From contig NZ_JANUXN010000001.1 in assembly GCF_025699485.1 (NCBI RefSeq), positions 456,877 to 520,876 on the forward strand: a DNA stretch of 64,000 bases, written 5' to 3'. Below the pieces are notes generated by a model, which made no database searches, had not been told where the DNA came from, and saw nothing but the letters and a program-made list of their open reading frames with translations. Below, piece after piece: positions 18,106 to 26,900 of this stretch. A program made the translations under genes and the position numbers. Source of the stretch: Thauera carbonicopians (lineage in GTDB: Bacteria > Pseudomonadota > Gammaproteobacteria > Burkholderiales > Rhodocyclaceae). The stretch's first letter is position 1. Every line of letters begins with the position of its first letter.

Positions 18106-19173
18106 TCAGGAAATCAGGAAGTTGTTGAAGCGCTCGGTCACCGCCTGGCGGTTCTCGGCCCACCACTGCGGGCTGGGCGACACCATGCCCTTGATGTTGT
18201 CCGGCGCGCTGGGCAGCACCGTGGCGCGCTGGGGATCGATGAATTCCATCGACTTGGTGTTGGTCGGGCCATACGGCAGGTCGGACGTGAACTCGGCCTG
18301 GCGCCGCGCATCGGCGCAGAAGCGCACGAACTGCTTGGCCAGCTCCGCGCGCGGCGTGCCGCGGGGGATGCCCCAGCCTTCGATCGCGTAGAGGCCTTCG
18401 TTCCAGACGATCCTGACCGGTGCGCCATTGTCGATGGCAGTCTGGGCACGGCCGTTCCAGGTGGCCACCATGTCCACGTCGCCGTTCTGGATGATCTGCA
18501 TGGCCTGCGCGCCCGAGGTCCACCAGATGCTGATGTGCCGCTTGATCTTTTCCAGGCTGCGGAAGGCGCGGTCCACGTCGAGCGGATACAGCTCGCTGGC
18601 CGGCACCCCGTCGGCCATCAGCGCCTGCTCGAGGGTGTCGATCGGATTGCGGCGCAGGCTGCGGCGGCCGGGGAATTTCTCGACGTTCCAGAAATCGGCC
18701 CAGTTCTTGGGGCCGTCGTCGCCATACTTGTCGGTGCGATAGGCCATGATCGTGGCGTACACATCCACGCCCAGCCAGTTGGGGGTGATCGCATCCGGCA
18801 TCAGCTCGGGAAACTCGGCATTCGTCAGGCCGATGGGCTCGAGCAGGTTGTTCGCTTCCAGATAGGGGATGTCGGCCGACAGCGTCAGCGTGGTCACGTC
18901 CCAGATGTAGTTCTTCGACTTGACGATGGCGCCGATCTGGGCGGTGGGCTGGGCTTCGCGGGCGACGTTGACGACCCTGATGCCCGTGGCCTTCTCGAAC
19001 GGATCGTAGAAGGCGCGGCGATAGGCGGCGGTGTACGGACCGCCCGGGTCCGATACGACGATCTGCTGCTTGCCTTGCGCGAAGGCGAGCGGCGCGACCT
19101 GGGCCAGCACCAGGCCACCTGCGGTGGCTTTCAGGAATCGACGACGATCACTGCTGTTGAGAATTTTGCTCAT
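18106..19173 (-). CDS. ABC importer periplasmic substrate-binding protein, Tat-exported, PotD-like
   Basis: The 355-residue protein begins with a twin-arginine signal (SSDRRRFLKATAGG, cleavage near AFAQG), so it should be exported folded. The mature part has the extracellular solute-binding type 2 fold (IVVSDPGGPYTAAYRRAFYDPFEKATGI). Members of this class bind polyamines, opines or organic acids. It is the first transporter gene of the leftward operon. The acyl-CoA ligase and crotonase genes around it argue for a carboxylate rather than a polyamine ligand. Confidence 0.9.
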   Translation of the reverse strand: MSKILNSSDRRRFLKATAGGLVLAQVAPLAFAQGKQQIVVSDPGGPYTAAYRRAFYDPFEKATGIRVVNVAREAQPTAQIGAIVKSKNYIWDVTTLTLSADIPYLEANNLLEPIGLTNAEFPELMPDAITPNWLGVDVYATIMAYRTDKYGDDGPKNWADFWNVEKFPGRRSLRRNPIDTLEQALMADGVPASELYPLDVDRAFRSLEKIKRHISIWWTSGAQAMQIIQNGDVDMVATWNGRAQTAIDNGAPVRIVWNEGLYAIEGWGIPRGTPRAELAKQFVRFCADARRQAEFTSDLPYGPTNTKSMEFIDPQRATVLPSAPDNIKGMVSPSPQWWAENRQAVTERFNNFLIS

Positions 19174-19219
19174 GGCGTACTCCTATCGACGCAAGACGTC
19201 CGGGGATCGGGGACGGCGT

Positions 19220-19237
19220 GGCGGCCCGCGGGCCGCC
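19220..19237. repeat. 18-bp GC palindrome in the crotonase-binding protein gap
   Basis: The sequence GGCGGCCCGCGGGCCGCC is a perfect palindrome, followed a few bases later by a second GC-rich hairpin (CCGCCCC/GGGGCGG). Both lie in the 118-base gap between the crotonase gene and the substrate-binding protein gene on the same strand. They may stabilise or attenuate the transcript between the two; this is inferred from position. Confidence 0.4.
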
Positions 19238-19291
19238 GCTGGTTGTACCGCCGCCCCGCCAGGGGGCGGGATCGGCGGCGGGTCCGGAGGA

Positions 19292-20059
19292 TTACTTTTG
19301 GCGCTTGGCCAGGAAGGCGGCCATCATCTGCTGCGGCTCGCCGGACCTGTAGGCATCGGCGTGGATGCGGATCGCGGCGTCGATGGTCTCGCGGAAGCTC
19401 GCCTCGCTCATCTCGCGGAAGCGCTGCTTGTCCAGACGCATCGTGACGGGCGGCTTGGCAGCCAGCTCGCGCGCCACTTCGAAGGCACGGGTCATCACCT
19501 GATCCTGCGGCACCAGATGGTGCAGGATGCCGATGTGGCGGCATTCCTCGGCATCCATCAGGCGGCCGGTGAGGGTCAGCTCGATGGTGCGCGACATGCC
19601 CAGGACCAGGTTCATGATCCAGGGGCCGGTAACGCTGGCGATGCCGGAATTGATCTCGGGCTGGCCCATCTTGACGCCGGGGTGGCCGACGCGCACGTCG
19701 CCCAGCAGCGCCACCTGGAAGGCCGAGCCGGCGGCGGTGCCGTTGAGCGCCATGATCAGCGGCTTGTCCAGGCTGCGCAGGGTGTCGTAGTACTCCTCCC
19801 AGGTACGGATCCAGGCTTCGGAGTCGGTCTCGTCGAAATGCTGGGCCTCCTCCAGGTCCTGGCCGGCGCAGAAGGCACGGTCGCCGGCACCGGTCATGAT
19901 GATGGCGCGGGTGGCCGCGTCGGCATTGAAGGCGCGCAGCGCCTGCATGATCTCGGCGCGCATGGCGCCGTTCCAGGCATTGAGCTTCTCTGGACGATTG
20001 AGCCGGACCAGCCCGATGTTGTCGTGTTGCTCGGTTTCGATGAATTGATAGGTACTCAT
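19292..20059 (-). CDS. Crotonase-superfamily (enoyl-CoA hydratase/isomerase) enzyme
   Basis: The 255-residue protein has the crotonase fold. The first oxyanion-hole element is in AFCAGQDLEEAQ, the second in NGTAAGSAFQVALLGD, and a possible catalytic Glu is in GQPEINSGIASVTG. The residue where hydratases usually carry their first catalytic Glu (ELAL) reads Gln (FQVAL), so simple hydration may not be the reaction. It starts at ATG 20059 with GGAG upstream. It heads the leftward uptake/activation operon and is divergent from the IclR gene, so it probably acts on the CoA thioester made by the ligase. Confidence 0.85.
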   Translation of the reverse strand: MSTYQFIETEQHDNIGLVRLNRPEKLNAWNGAMRAEIMQALRAFNADAATRAIIMTGAGDRAFCAGQDLEEAQHFDETDSEAWIRTWEEYYDTLRSLDKPLIMALNGTAAGSAFQVALLGDVRVGHPGVKMGQPEINSGIASVTGPWIMNLVLGMSRTIELTLTGRLMDAEECRHIGILHHLVPQDQVMTRAFEVARELAAKPPVTMRLDKQRFREMSEASFRETIDAAIRIHADAYRSGEPQQMMAAFLAKRQK

Positions 20060-20483
20060 GTTTGCTTCTCCGTTGCGCCGATAGAACTGTATTTTTATAA
20101 AATATAAATCTGTGTAATGGAGATAGAAAATAAGTGAATACCCTAACGAACGGTGCGCAAAACAGGAAAACATCGCCTCACTTCGCGCCTGACAGGCATC
20201 TCGGAGGCATCTCCGTAGCCAGGAAATCCGCTAATTTATTTCTATTCACTAAAACAATACTGAATTTTCCGATGGAACAGGACATCCTTAGCACGAGCTG
20301 TGCCAGGCCTTGAATCGGCTTGAAAACCCCGTTTTCAGGGGTCGGGGCCCTGGTTCGCCAGGTGACCGATGCACCTGAGAGGTGAGTTGCAGCTCGACCG
20401 TGCCTGCTCATGGTGCAAAGGCAAGATTTATTTATTTTTATGCAATAAGATACGCACCAAGAAAGAACGCCCGATCCGAGCCC
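20060..20483. other. Divergent control region between crotonase and IclR genes
   Basis: This 424-base gap has no supported gene. It has AT-rich segments next to both start codons (around 20088-20112 and 20426-20452), unlike the GC-rich surroundings, which fits two divergent promoters. A perfect 7-bp inverted repeat (TGAAAAC, 3-base centre, GTTTTCA) lies at 20321-20337 and is a candidate operator for the IclR-type regulator. Confidence 0.55.
20321..20337. promoter_or_regulatory. Candidate IclR-type operator palindrome
   Basis: TGAAAAC-CCC-GTTTTCA is a perfect inverted repeat in the middle of the divergent intergenic region. Its place between a regulator and the operon it probably controls is the only support. 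It could also form a small hairpin in RNA. Confidence 0.35.
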
Positions 20484-21329
20484 ATGCCAAGAAAGCCTTC
20501 CTCCCCTCCCCCCACGCTCTTCGACCCTGCCGCCGGCGCCGAGGAAAAGCGCAGCAAGAGCGGCGACCCGCGGTCGTCGCCGCTCTTCGTAAACTCGGTG
20601 GAGAAAGCCTTCCAGATCCTGGCCGTCTTCGGCCCCAGCCGCAGGCAGCTCACGCTCACCCAGATCGTCGCGCAGTCGGGCATGGACATGAGCTCGGTCC
20701 AGCGCTTCACGCACACGCTGGTCACGCTCAACCTGCTCAGAAAGGATCCCCGCAGCAAGTCGTACGAACTGTCGCCCGGCATCCTGAGAATGGCGCACCA
20801 GTACATATCGTCGAACGACCTGGTCAGCCGGGCCATGCCCTACCTCCAGCACCTGGCCATGGAAACCGAGGCGGCGGTCAACCTGACCATCCTGGACGGC
20901 ACCGACATCGTCTATCTGCAGCGCATCGTGAGCCGCTACGTGCTGTCGCCGGAAATCATCATGGGCACGCGCCTGCCCGCCTACTGCACCTCGTCGGGCC
21001 TGGCCATGCTGGCCGCGCTTCCCCGTCACGAGGCCGAGGCCATCCTGGACCGCTCCCAGCTCATCAAGTACACCCGCCACACGGTCAATGACCGCGAGCA
21101 GATCCTGGCCCGGCTCGACACCATCCGCGACCTGGGCTATTCCCACGTGGAAGACGAGATGTACCTCGGCGACATCGCGCTGGGCGTCGCCATCACCGAT
21201 TCGAGCAACAAGGTCGTCGGCGCGATCAACATCGGCATCGCCCGCCCGCAATGGAAGGGCGAGGAAGACAAGGAGAACATGCTGTCGCTGCTGATCGCGG
21301 CAGGACGCGCGATTTCCAGCCGGGGATGA
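20484..21329 (+). CDS. IclR-family transcriptional regulator
   Basis: The 281-residue protein has an N-terminal winged helix (about 30-95, FVNSVEKAFQILAVFGPSRR then SGMDMSSVQRFTHTL). The C-terminal IclR effector domain (about 110-275) has the typical GTRLPAYCTSSGLAMLA and LGVAITDSSNKVVGAINIGI segments. It is divergent from the crotonase/ABC/ligase operon and is the obvious candidate to control it, with a small organic acid or its CoA ester as effector. The start at ATG 20484 was chosen over a frame that opens about 100 bases earlier because that extension shows no family resemblance and crosses AT-rich promoter-like DNA. Confidence 0.88.
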   Translation: MPRKPSSPPPTLFDPAAGAEEKRSKSGDPRSSPLFVNSVEKAFQILAVFGPSRRQLTLTQIVAQSGMDMSSVQRFTHTLVTLNLLRKDPRSKSYELSPGILRMAHQYISSNDLVSRAMPYLQHLAMETEAAVNLTILDGTDIVYLQRIVSRYVLSPEIIMGTRLPAYCTSSGLAMLAALPRHEAEAILDRSQLIKYTRHTVNDREQILARLDTIRDLGYSHVEDEMYLGDIALGVAITDSSNKVVGAINIGIARPQWKGEEDKENMLSLLIAAGRAISSRG

Positions 21330-21402
21330 CGCCGGAGGCGGCGCGTGGATGAATCTGGCGGCCGCTTGCCGACCTGCCTGCGCTCAATTCACGGTGGCGG
21401 CG

Positions 21403-22884
21403 TCAGAAGTTGTGTCGCAGCATCAGGCTGGCTTCGGTCTGGCGGAAACCGAAGGCCCAGTCCAGGTTGCTGCGGTTGATGCTGTGGCGCAGCCGCAGCT
21501 CGGGCACCAGCCCGGCGACCTTCCAGCCGTTGGCGCCCAAGCTGACGATGTAGACCTGCTGCTTGTCGTACCGCCGCTCGCCGAGAAAGCCGTCGAAGGC
21601 GTCGTTGCGCAGCGCGCGGTAGATGCCCAGCACGTTCATGAACAGGCCCGCCTCGCCGGCAAACTGGTGGTAGATGCCGGCGCGCAGCGCCCAGTCCTTG
21701 CTGCTGGCCTGCGCCACCTCGTATTTCTTTCGTGTCAGGTCCAGCCCGCCATAGAGCGCAGTCGCCGGCTGCGGCGAAAAGCTCGCGCTCACACCCCACT
21801 GGTACTGCTTGTAGTCCGCGCCGGCCAGTTGTCCTCGCGACGTGTACTCGTAGCGCTTGGCATCCAGGCTGGTGCCCACCTGCCATCGCGGGCTCAGCGC
21901 ATGGCGCCACTCCAGTTGCAGGCCGTGCGCCAGATATTCACCATGGCGGTTGCGGTAGTAGTGCTCCAGGTAAGGCGTCAGCGTGACGTTGTCGCGCGCG
22001 TCCAGATACTGGTAGCCCGCCTGCAGGATCGCCAGGTTGGTGCTGTAGTCCTCGATCCTGGCCGTGTCCGAAGGATTGGCGCGCGAGTAGTAGTTGCCAT
22101 AGCTGAGCGGACGCACATGCAGATTGTGATTGCCCCGCAGGTTGAAGCGGCGCTGCATGGACAGCTCGTAATTCACCATCTGCGAACCGATGGCCTCCGG
22201 CATCACCCGCTCGAAGGCGCAGACGTTCCATATCGGAATGTAGCTTTCGCAGCTTCGGTGGCCGTTGGCCTGGTTGATGTTGTCGTTGTAGCCCCAGCCC
22301 ACTGCTGCGGTGCCATGCCAGCCGGCGCGGATGTCCAGGGCCTGATGGTATTGCTGCACCATCGCCTGAGCATCGGGCGGCAGACCGGCTTCGAGCGCGC
22401 GGGCAAAGCCTGCCTGCGCCCGCTTGTCCTGATTGTCCTCGAACCACAGCCGCGCCAGTTCGAGGCGGATGCGGGCATCGTCGGGCTCCAGCGCGCTGGA
22501 GTCCTGCATGCGGCGCACCGCCGTCGGATAATCGCCCCGGAAGCGCGCCAGCAGGCTGTCGGCCATCGCCACCAGGGCCGGGCGGTGCCCGCGCAGCAGG
22601 CGGTAGCGGGAGATGAAATCCGGCAGATGCGACCATTGCCCGGTGTTGATGGCCACGTAGATGGCCGGCTCCAGTTCTTCCAGCGTATTGCCGACTTCGT
22701 ACACCTTGCCCTCGTACAGCAGCGAGCCCGGCGGCGCGGCCAGCGCCTCCTCGGCCTGCGACTGCTGCCCCGCAGCGCGCTGGGTCTGCTCGAGCAGAAA
22801 GCGGGTATCGTCGTCATCCGCCCAGGCGGGCAGCACGAAAGCGGCCGCCAGGGCGAACCCCAGGGCCTTGAAGCGATGGAACAT
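21403..22884 (-). CDS. Slam-type outer-membrane secretion protein (type XI secretion, DUF560)
   Basis: The 493-residue protein has a signal peptide (MFHRFKALGFALAAAFVLPAWA). An N-terminal TPR-like helical domain (about 60-185, with LARFRGDYPTAVRRMQDSS) is followed by a C-terminal beta-barrel (about 195-493) ending in a terminal Phe (LMLRHNF). TPR plus DUF560-type barrel is the architecture of Slam proteins, which move specific surface or secreted proteins across the outer membrane after Sec export. The start has AGGGA upstream. It is last in an operon behind a hemophilin-like protein and a large TonB receptor, so its likely client is the adjacent hemophilin-like protein. Confidence 0.85.
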   Translation of the reverse strand: MFHRFKALGFALAAAFVLPAWADDDDTRFLLEQTQRAAGQQSQAEEALAAPPGSLLYEGKVYEVGNTLEELEPAIYVAINTGQWSHLPDFISRYRLLRGHRPALVAMADSLLARFRGDYPTAVRRMQDSSALEPDDARIRLELARLWFEDNQDKRAQAGFARALEAGLPPDAQAMVQQYHQALDIRAGWHGTAAVGWGYNDNINQANGHRSCESYIPIWNVCAFERVMPEAIGSQMVNYELSMQRRFNLRGNHNLHVRPLSYGNYYSRANPSDTARIEDYSTNLAILQAGYQYLDARDNVTLTPYLEHYYRNRHGEYLAHGLQLEWRHALSPRWQVGTSLDAKRYEYTSRGQLAGADYKQYQWGVSASFSPQPATALYGGLDLTRKKYEVAQASSKDWALRAGIYHQFAGEAGLFMNVLGIYRALRNDAFDGFLGERRYDKQQVYIVSLGANGWKVAGLVPELRLRHSINRSNLDWAFGFRQTEASLMLRHNF

Positions 22885-22922
22885 CGGAATTTCCCTGACA
22901 GGAGGATGGTTGGGAAATAGAA

Positions 22923-22947
22923 TCGAGGCCGGCGGGGCCGGCCTCGA
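22923..22947 (-). terminator. Strong hairpin between hemophilin-like gene and slam (partial terminator/attenuator)
   Basis: A perfect 11-bp stem (TCGAGGCCGGC / GCCGGCCTCGA) with a 3-base loop lies in the 96-base gap between two genes on the same strand. On the transcribed strand it is followed by the loosely T-rich ATTCTATTTCCC. A leaky terminator here would give more hemophore than secretion channel; this is an inference. Confidence 0.55.
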
Positions 22948-22980
22948 CTTGCTTACATCACTTTCCTAGTGGCGCACGCC

Positions 22981-23865
22981 TCACCGTCTGCCACCGAAAG
23001 CGACGTTGCCGCCGGCTCCGCCACCCGTGTAGATGCCGGCCAGGGCATTGGCGTTGTTGTAGAAGCGGCCCTGGATGGTGCTGCCGTTGCTGAACGTGCC
23101 GGCGGCAGCAATGCTGGTGCCGGCGAAGTTCACGCTGTCGCTGCCACGCACAATGGAACCGGTGATCGTGCCGCTACCGCCAGCATAGTTCGCCACCAGC
23201 GCGCCGGTGTACAGCGCAGGCGCATACGGCTGGTTGCCAGCGCTGGTGCCCACGCCGCGGATGCCCACCACGTTGTAGGTCACATTGGCCAGCGTCGGCA
23301 TGCTGGTCGTCGGGTTGTCGCCCACGTACCAGACCGTGCGGCCGCTGCTGCCCATGTTCAGGTCGGTGCTGGGCGCAGGCAGCGCGCCGCCGGTACGCGC
23401 CGGCGACCATTCGCCGAAATATACGCCGTTGGTGTCGCCGGTGCCGGCCACACGCCCGATCACCAGGCCGCCGAAATGCGGCCAATTGGCTGCCGTCGGA
23501 TAGCTCAGTTGGCGCAGGCTGAAGGTTTCCGCCGTCGCGTTGTAGCTGGTGTTGGTACGCCACACTTGCGCGATGTTGGGCATCAGGATCGGAATGCCGG
23601 CAATGTAGGTGCCGTTGGTATTGGCCGTGGCTGCGCCGATGGCGAGATTCACGGGCGCGCGCAGCGGGATGGTCTTGGACAGAACACCATCATTGCGCTT
23701 CATGGCGAGGCCGGCGTAGCCATTGGGTGCAATCGGCAGGTTGGGAAAGTCCGAGGTCCCGGGTTGGACATTGCCTGGAGTCGATGAACCGCCTGCGGGG
23801 GCGGCCCAAGCGGCCGACGTACCAATCACGGCCAGGACGGCTGCGGCAATCATTTGCTTTTTCAT
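22981..23865 (-). CDS. Hemophilin-like Slam-dependent secreted protein
   Basis: The 294-residue protein has a type I signal peptide (MKKQMIAAAVLAVIGTSAAWA) with no lipobox Cys, so it should be soluble once exported. The mature part has a heme-handle-like N-terminal region with a single His (His130, in TAANWPHFGG), the segment GVYFGEWSPA, and a Gly/Ser/Asn-rich C-terminal part resembling the small beta-barrel of Slam clients (VNFAGTSIAAAGTFSNG then IQGRFYNNANALAGIY). It has no cysteine. These features recall hemophilins such as HphA, which deliver haem to a TonB receptor. It lies between a TonB receptor and a Slam gene, the known hemophilin order. Haem binding is inferred; I have no alignment. 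Confidence 0.75.
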   Translation of the reverse strand: MKKQMIAAAVLAVIGTSAAWAAPAGGSSTPGNVQPGTSDFPNLPIAPNGYAGLAMKRNDGVLSKTIPLRAPVNLAIGAATANTNGTYIAGIPILMPNIAQVWRTNTSYNATAETFSLRQLSYPTAANWPHFGGLVIGRVAGTGDTNGVYFGEWSPARTGGALPAPSTDLNMGSSGRTVWYVGDNPTTSMPTLANVTYNVVGIRGVGTSAGNQPYAPALYTGALVANYAGGSGTITGSIVRGSDSVNFAGTSIAAAGTFSNGSTIQGRFYNNANALAGIYTGGGAGGNVAFGGRR

Positions 23866-23950
23866 CGAGAAAAGTCCTTGTAGGTTGGTTGACGAACACA
23901 CTGGTTTTTCCAGAAAAACCAGCAAAAAGCCTTCAAATCCGGTCGAAGTG

Positions 23951-26900
23951 TCAGAAGCGCACATTCAGGTCGAGCATGGCGGTGCGGCCGGGCGCTGGCG
24001 CAGTCAGGCGGGTCAGCGGGTCCATGTAGTAACGGTTGGTCAGATTGTCGACCGACAGGCGCACGGTGGCGTCGCGGGTGATGCGGTATTCGGCATACAG
24101 GTCGAGCAGCGTGACCGGATCCCAGAAATAGGGGCGGTTGTTGCCATTCAGGCCGACGATGGGGTAGTCGTAGCCATGGGCGCTGAAGCCGCCGCTCTGG
24201 TGCCGGGCCAGCATTCGATCCATGGAATCGTTTTCGGCCTTGCTGTGGTGGCGAACGCGCATGCCGAGGTCCAGCTTGTGCTCCAGCAGACGCGTGCCGA
24301 GGTCGAGGTTCACCGAATACTTGGGTTGCAGCGTCGAGTAGCTCAGGGTGCCGATCAAGCCGCCGTCCATGCACTCGGGCACGCGGTTGTAGTGCGGGTC
24401 GAGCTGGACGGCATAGTCCTTGTCGCACATCTCCTGCTTGAGGCGGTAGGTTGCGCCCAGGTTGCCGTAGAAACGTCCGGTGTCGAAACGACCCTGCAGT
24501 TCGATGCCGCTGCTGATCTTGCGGTCGAACTGAATGGTGGTCAGCGCGATGCTGCGGTCGTAGTAGTCGTGGATGGTGTTGCGGTACCAGGCCAGCTTCA
24601 CGTCGGCGCGCTGCAAGTCGAACAGCAGGCCGCTCAGATCGTGGTGGTAGCCGATCTCCCAGGCCTTGTTGCGCTCCGGCCGCAGCTTCATGTCGGCGAA
24701 TTCCATGTCGCCGAAACCCAGCCGGTTGGCGGTTTCGAGCAGGCTGGCGAAACGCGCCATGCTGGCATAGCGGACGTAGACGCGGGAACGCTCGGTCAGC
24801 AGGTAGGAGGCCGCCAGTTGCGTGCTCCAGGCCGTGGCTTTCTGCGTTTCCGGGCGCTTCCAGGGATCGGTATCGCTCTTGTAGGCGTAGGAGTCCTGAA
24901 CGTTACTAATAGCTATGTATTTTTTATAGATGCCGGGAACGATAATGGCGGAGGAATCACTCCCTTCCATTCCCGTGGGGTTGGTGACGGTTTCCTTTAT
25001 GTCGATGCTGCCGTTGTGGAACGGGTTCTGGCTGCGGTCGGCCTTGCCGTTGTTCAGTGGGATGGGGGTATTGATGCCTGCGTACAGGAGGCCGTTATTG
25101 TTCCCGTCGTTGTCGGCGCCCCACTGTATAGCTCCGGTCATGTTGTTGGCGGCCTTGTAGGCTTCCCATTCCTCATACCTGCCAACGTCGGAGTACATCG
25201 CCAACTCGTCAGCGTTCATCAAGCGCATCATCTGCGGATTTTGCGCTACCGCTTCGTTGCGCACGCGCCATTCTTCGGTTTTGGCGGCGCGCTGCCTGGC
25301 GGTTTCGTCGTCGAAGCCCCAGTAGCCGCCGTAGCGTACGCCGGCACTCAGTTGCAGACGGTCGGTAGCCTGCCATTCCAGGTTGCTGCTGACGCCGTAT
25401 TCGCTGCGCCGGCCCGAGGCCGGCCCGTAGGCCTGGGCCAGCGAGCCGTTGAGGATGACGGCCACGTCCTTCACCGGCTTGTTGTCGCGCACTTCCTCAT
25501 ACTGGTAGTCGATGGCGGTGGTCAGGCTCAGGCGCTCGCTCAGGCGGAAGCGGTTGCTGAGGTCGAAGCCGGTGCGCACCGCGTGGCTGTCGATGCGGTT
25601 GCCGATCTTCAGGTTGTAGCGGCCGTCGGTGTTGGGTTGGCGCTCGGGGGCCGGCCCTCCGGGGGAAATGCCGGGGCAGTACATCTCGTAATACCAGGGC
25701 ATGCTCTCCCTGACTTCCAGCAGGCTCTGGTCGTAGTTGCATTGCACGTGCTGGTCCCAGGCCATGTCGCGATCAGTCACGCCGTAGGCGTAGTCGCCGG
25801 TCTGGTAGCGGCTGCTCCTGCTGTCGGTGCGCCACAGGTTGGCTTCGAGGTCGAGCAGGCGCGAGCCCGCAGGCTTGAGTTCGTAGCCGAGACGCCAGAT
25901 GTCCTGTTTGACCGTGGTGTCGGGGTTGGGGTATTCGAGGTGAGTGTTGGCGCCGTCGATGCCCCGCCAGTCGTCACCGGCGGCTTGGTTAACGAAATAG
26001 TCCACCACGGGCACCGGCAGTTCGCCGAACTGAAGCTTGTTGCGGGTGTAGCCGAAGCTCAGCTTCTGGTCCTGGTCGATTTTCCAATTCGACTTCAGCA
26101 GATAGCTTTCGGTATGGCTGCTGGTATAGGGCACTTCGTAGCCGGCGGGGAAAACCTTGCCGATGTCCGGATACATGTTGCGGGTGTTGTGCACGCCAAG
26201 CTGGTCGCGCGCGGTGTTGTCGATGTACTTGTCCGCGCCTTTTTTGCCGGCGTAGTAGTTGCCGCGTTTCTGGTCGCTGTAGGCGGCCATGACGTCGAAC
26301 GCTTCGTGTTGGTAGCCGCCAGCCAGGAAAACGTTGTAGGCATCGCCGTTGAAGCTGGAGCCGCCTTTTTCGCGCGGCCGCGTCGGCGACCGATAAAACC
26401 CCACGCCCGGCGTGCCGAACAGGGTACTACCGCTTGCCGCGCCTTCGATGTCGCGGTAATCCCGGCCTTCGTAGCTGTGTGCATTGAACGATGGCTCGCG
26501 CGAGTTGTTGGCGGTGCCGGCCTTGATTTCCAGCCCCCAGCTCTTGCCGGGTTCGATGATGTCCGTCGCATCGATGGTGCGGATGTTGACCGAGCCACCG
26601 ACGCCGCTCTTGATGCCGCGCGTCATCGACGGCCCTTTCTCGACCTCGATGCTGCGGAACAGGTTGGGGTCGACGTAGCTGCGGTTGCTGATGCCATGCA
26701 CCGCCTGCCACACATCCAGCGTCTGCACCGTGCCATCCACCGTGATCGGAATGCGGCCGTTGCCCGAAAAGCCGCGGATGATTGGCGACAGCGCCGAGCC
26801 GTTGCGGTTGTCGATGTTGTACACGCCGTTGGTACCCGCGAACACGTCGCCGGTGGACACGCCCTTGTAGCGGTCCATGTACTTGCGGTCGACGTACAGG

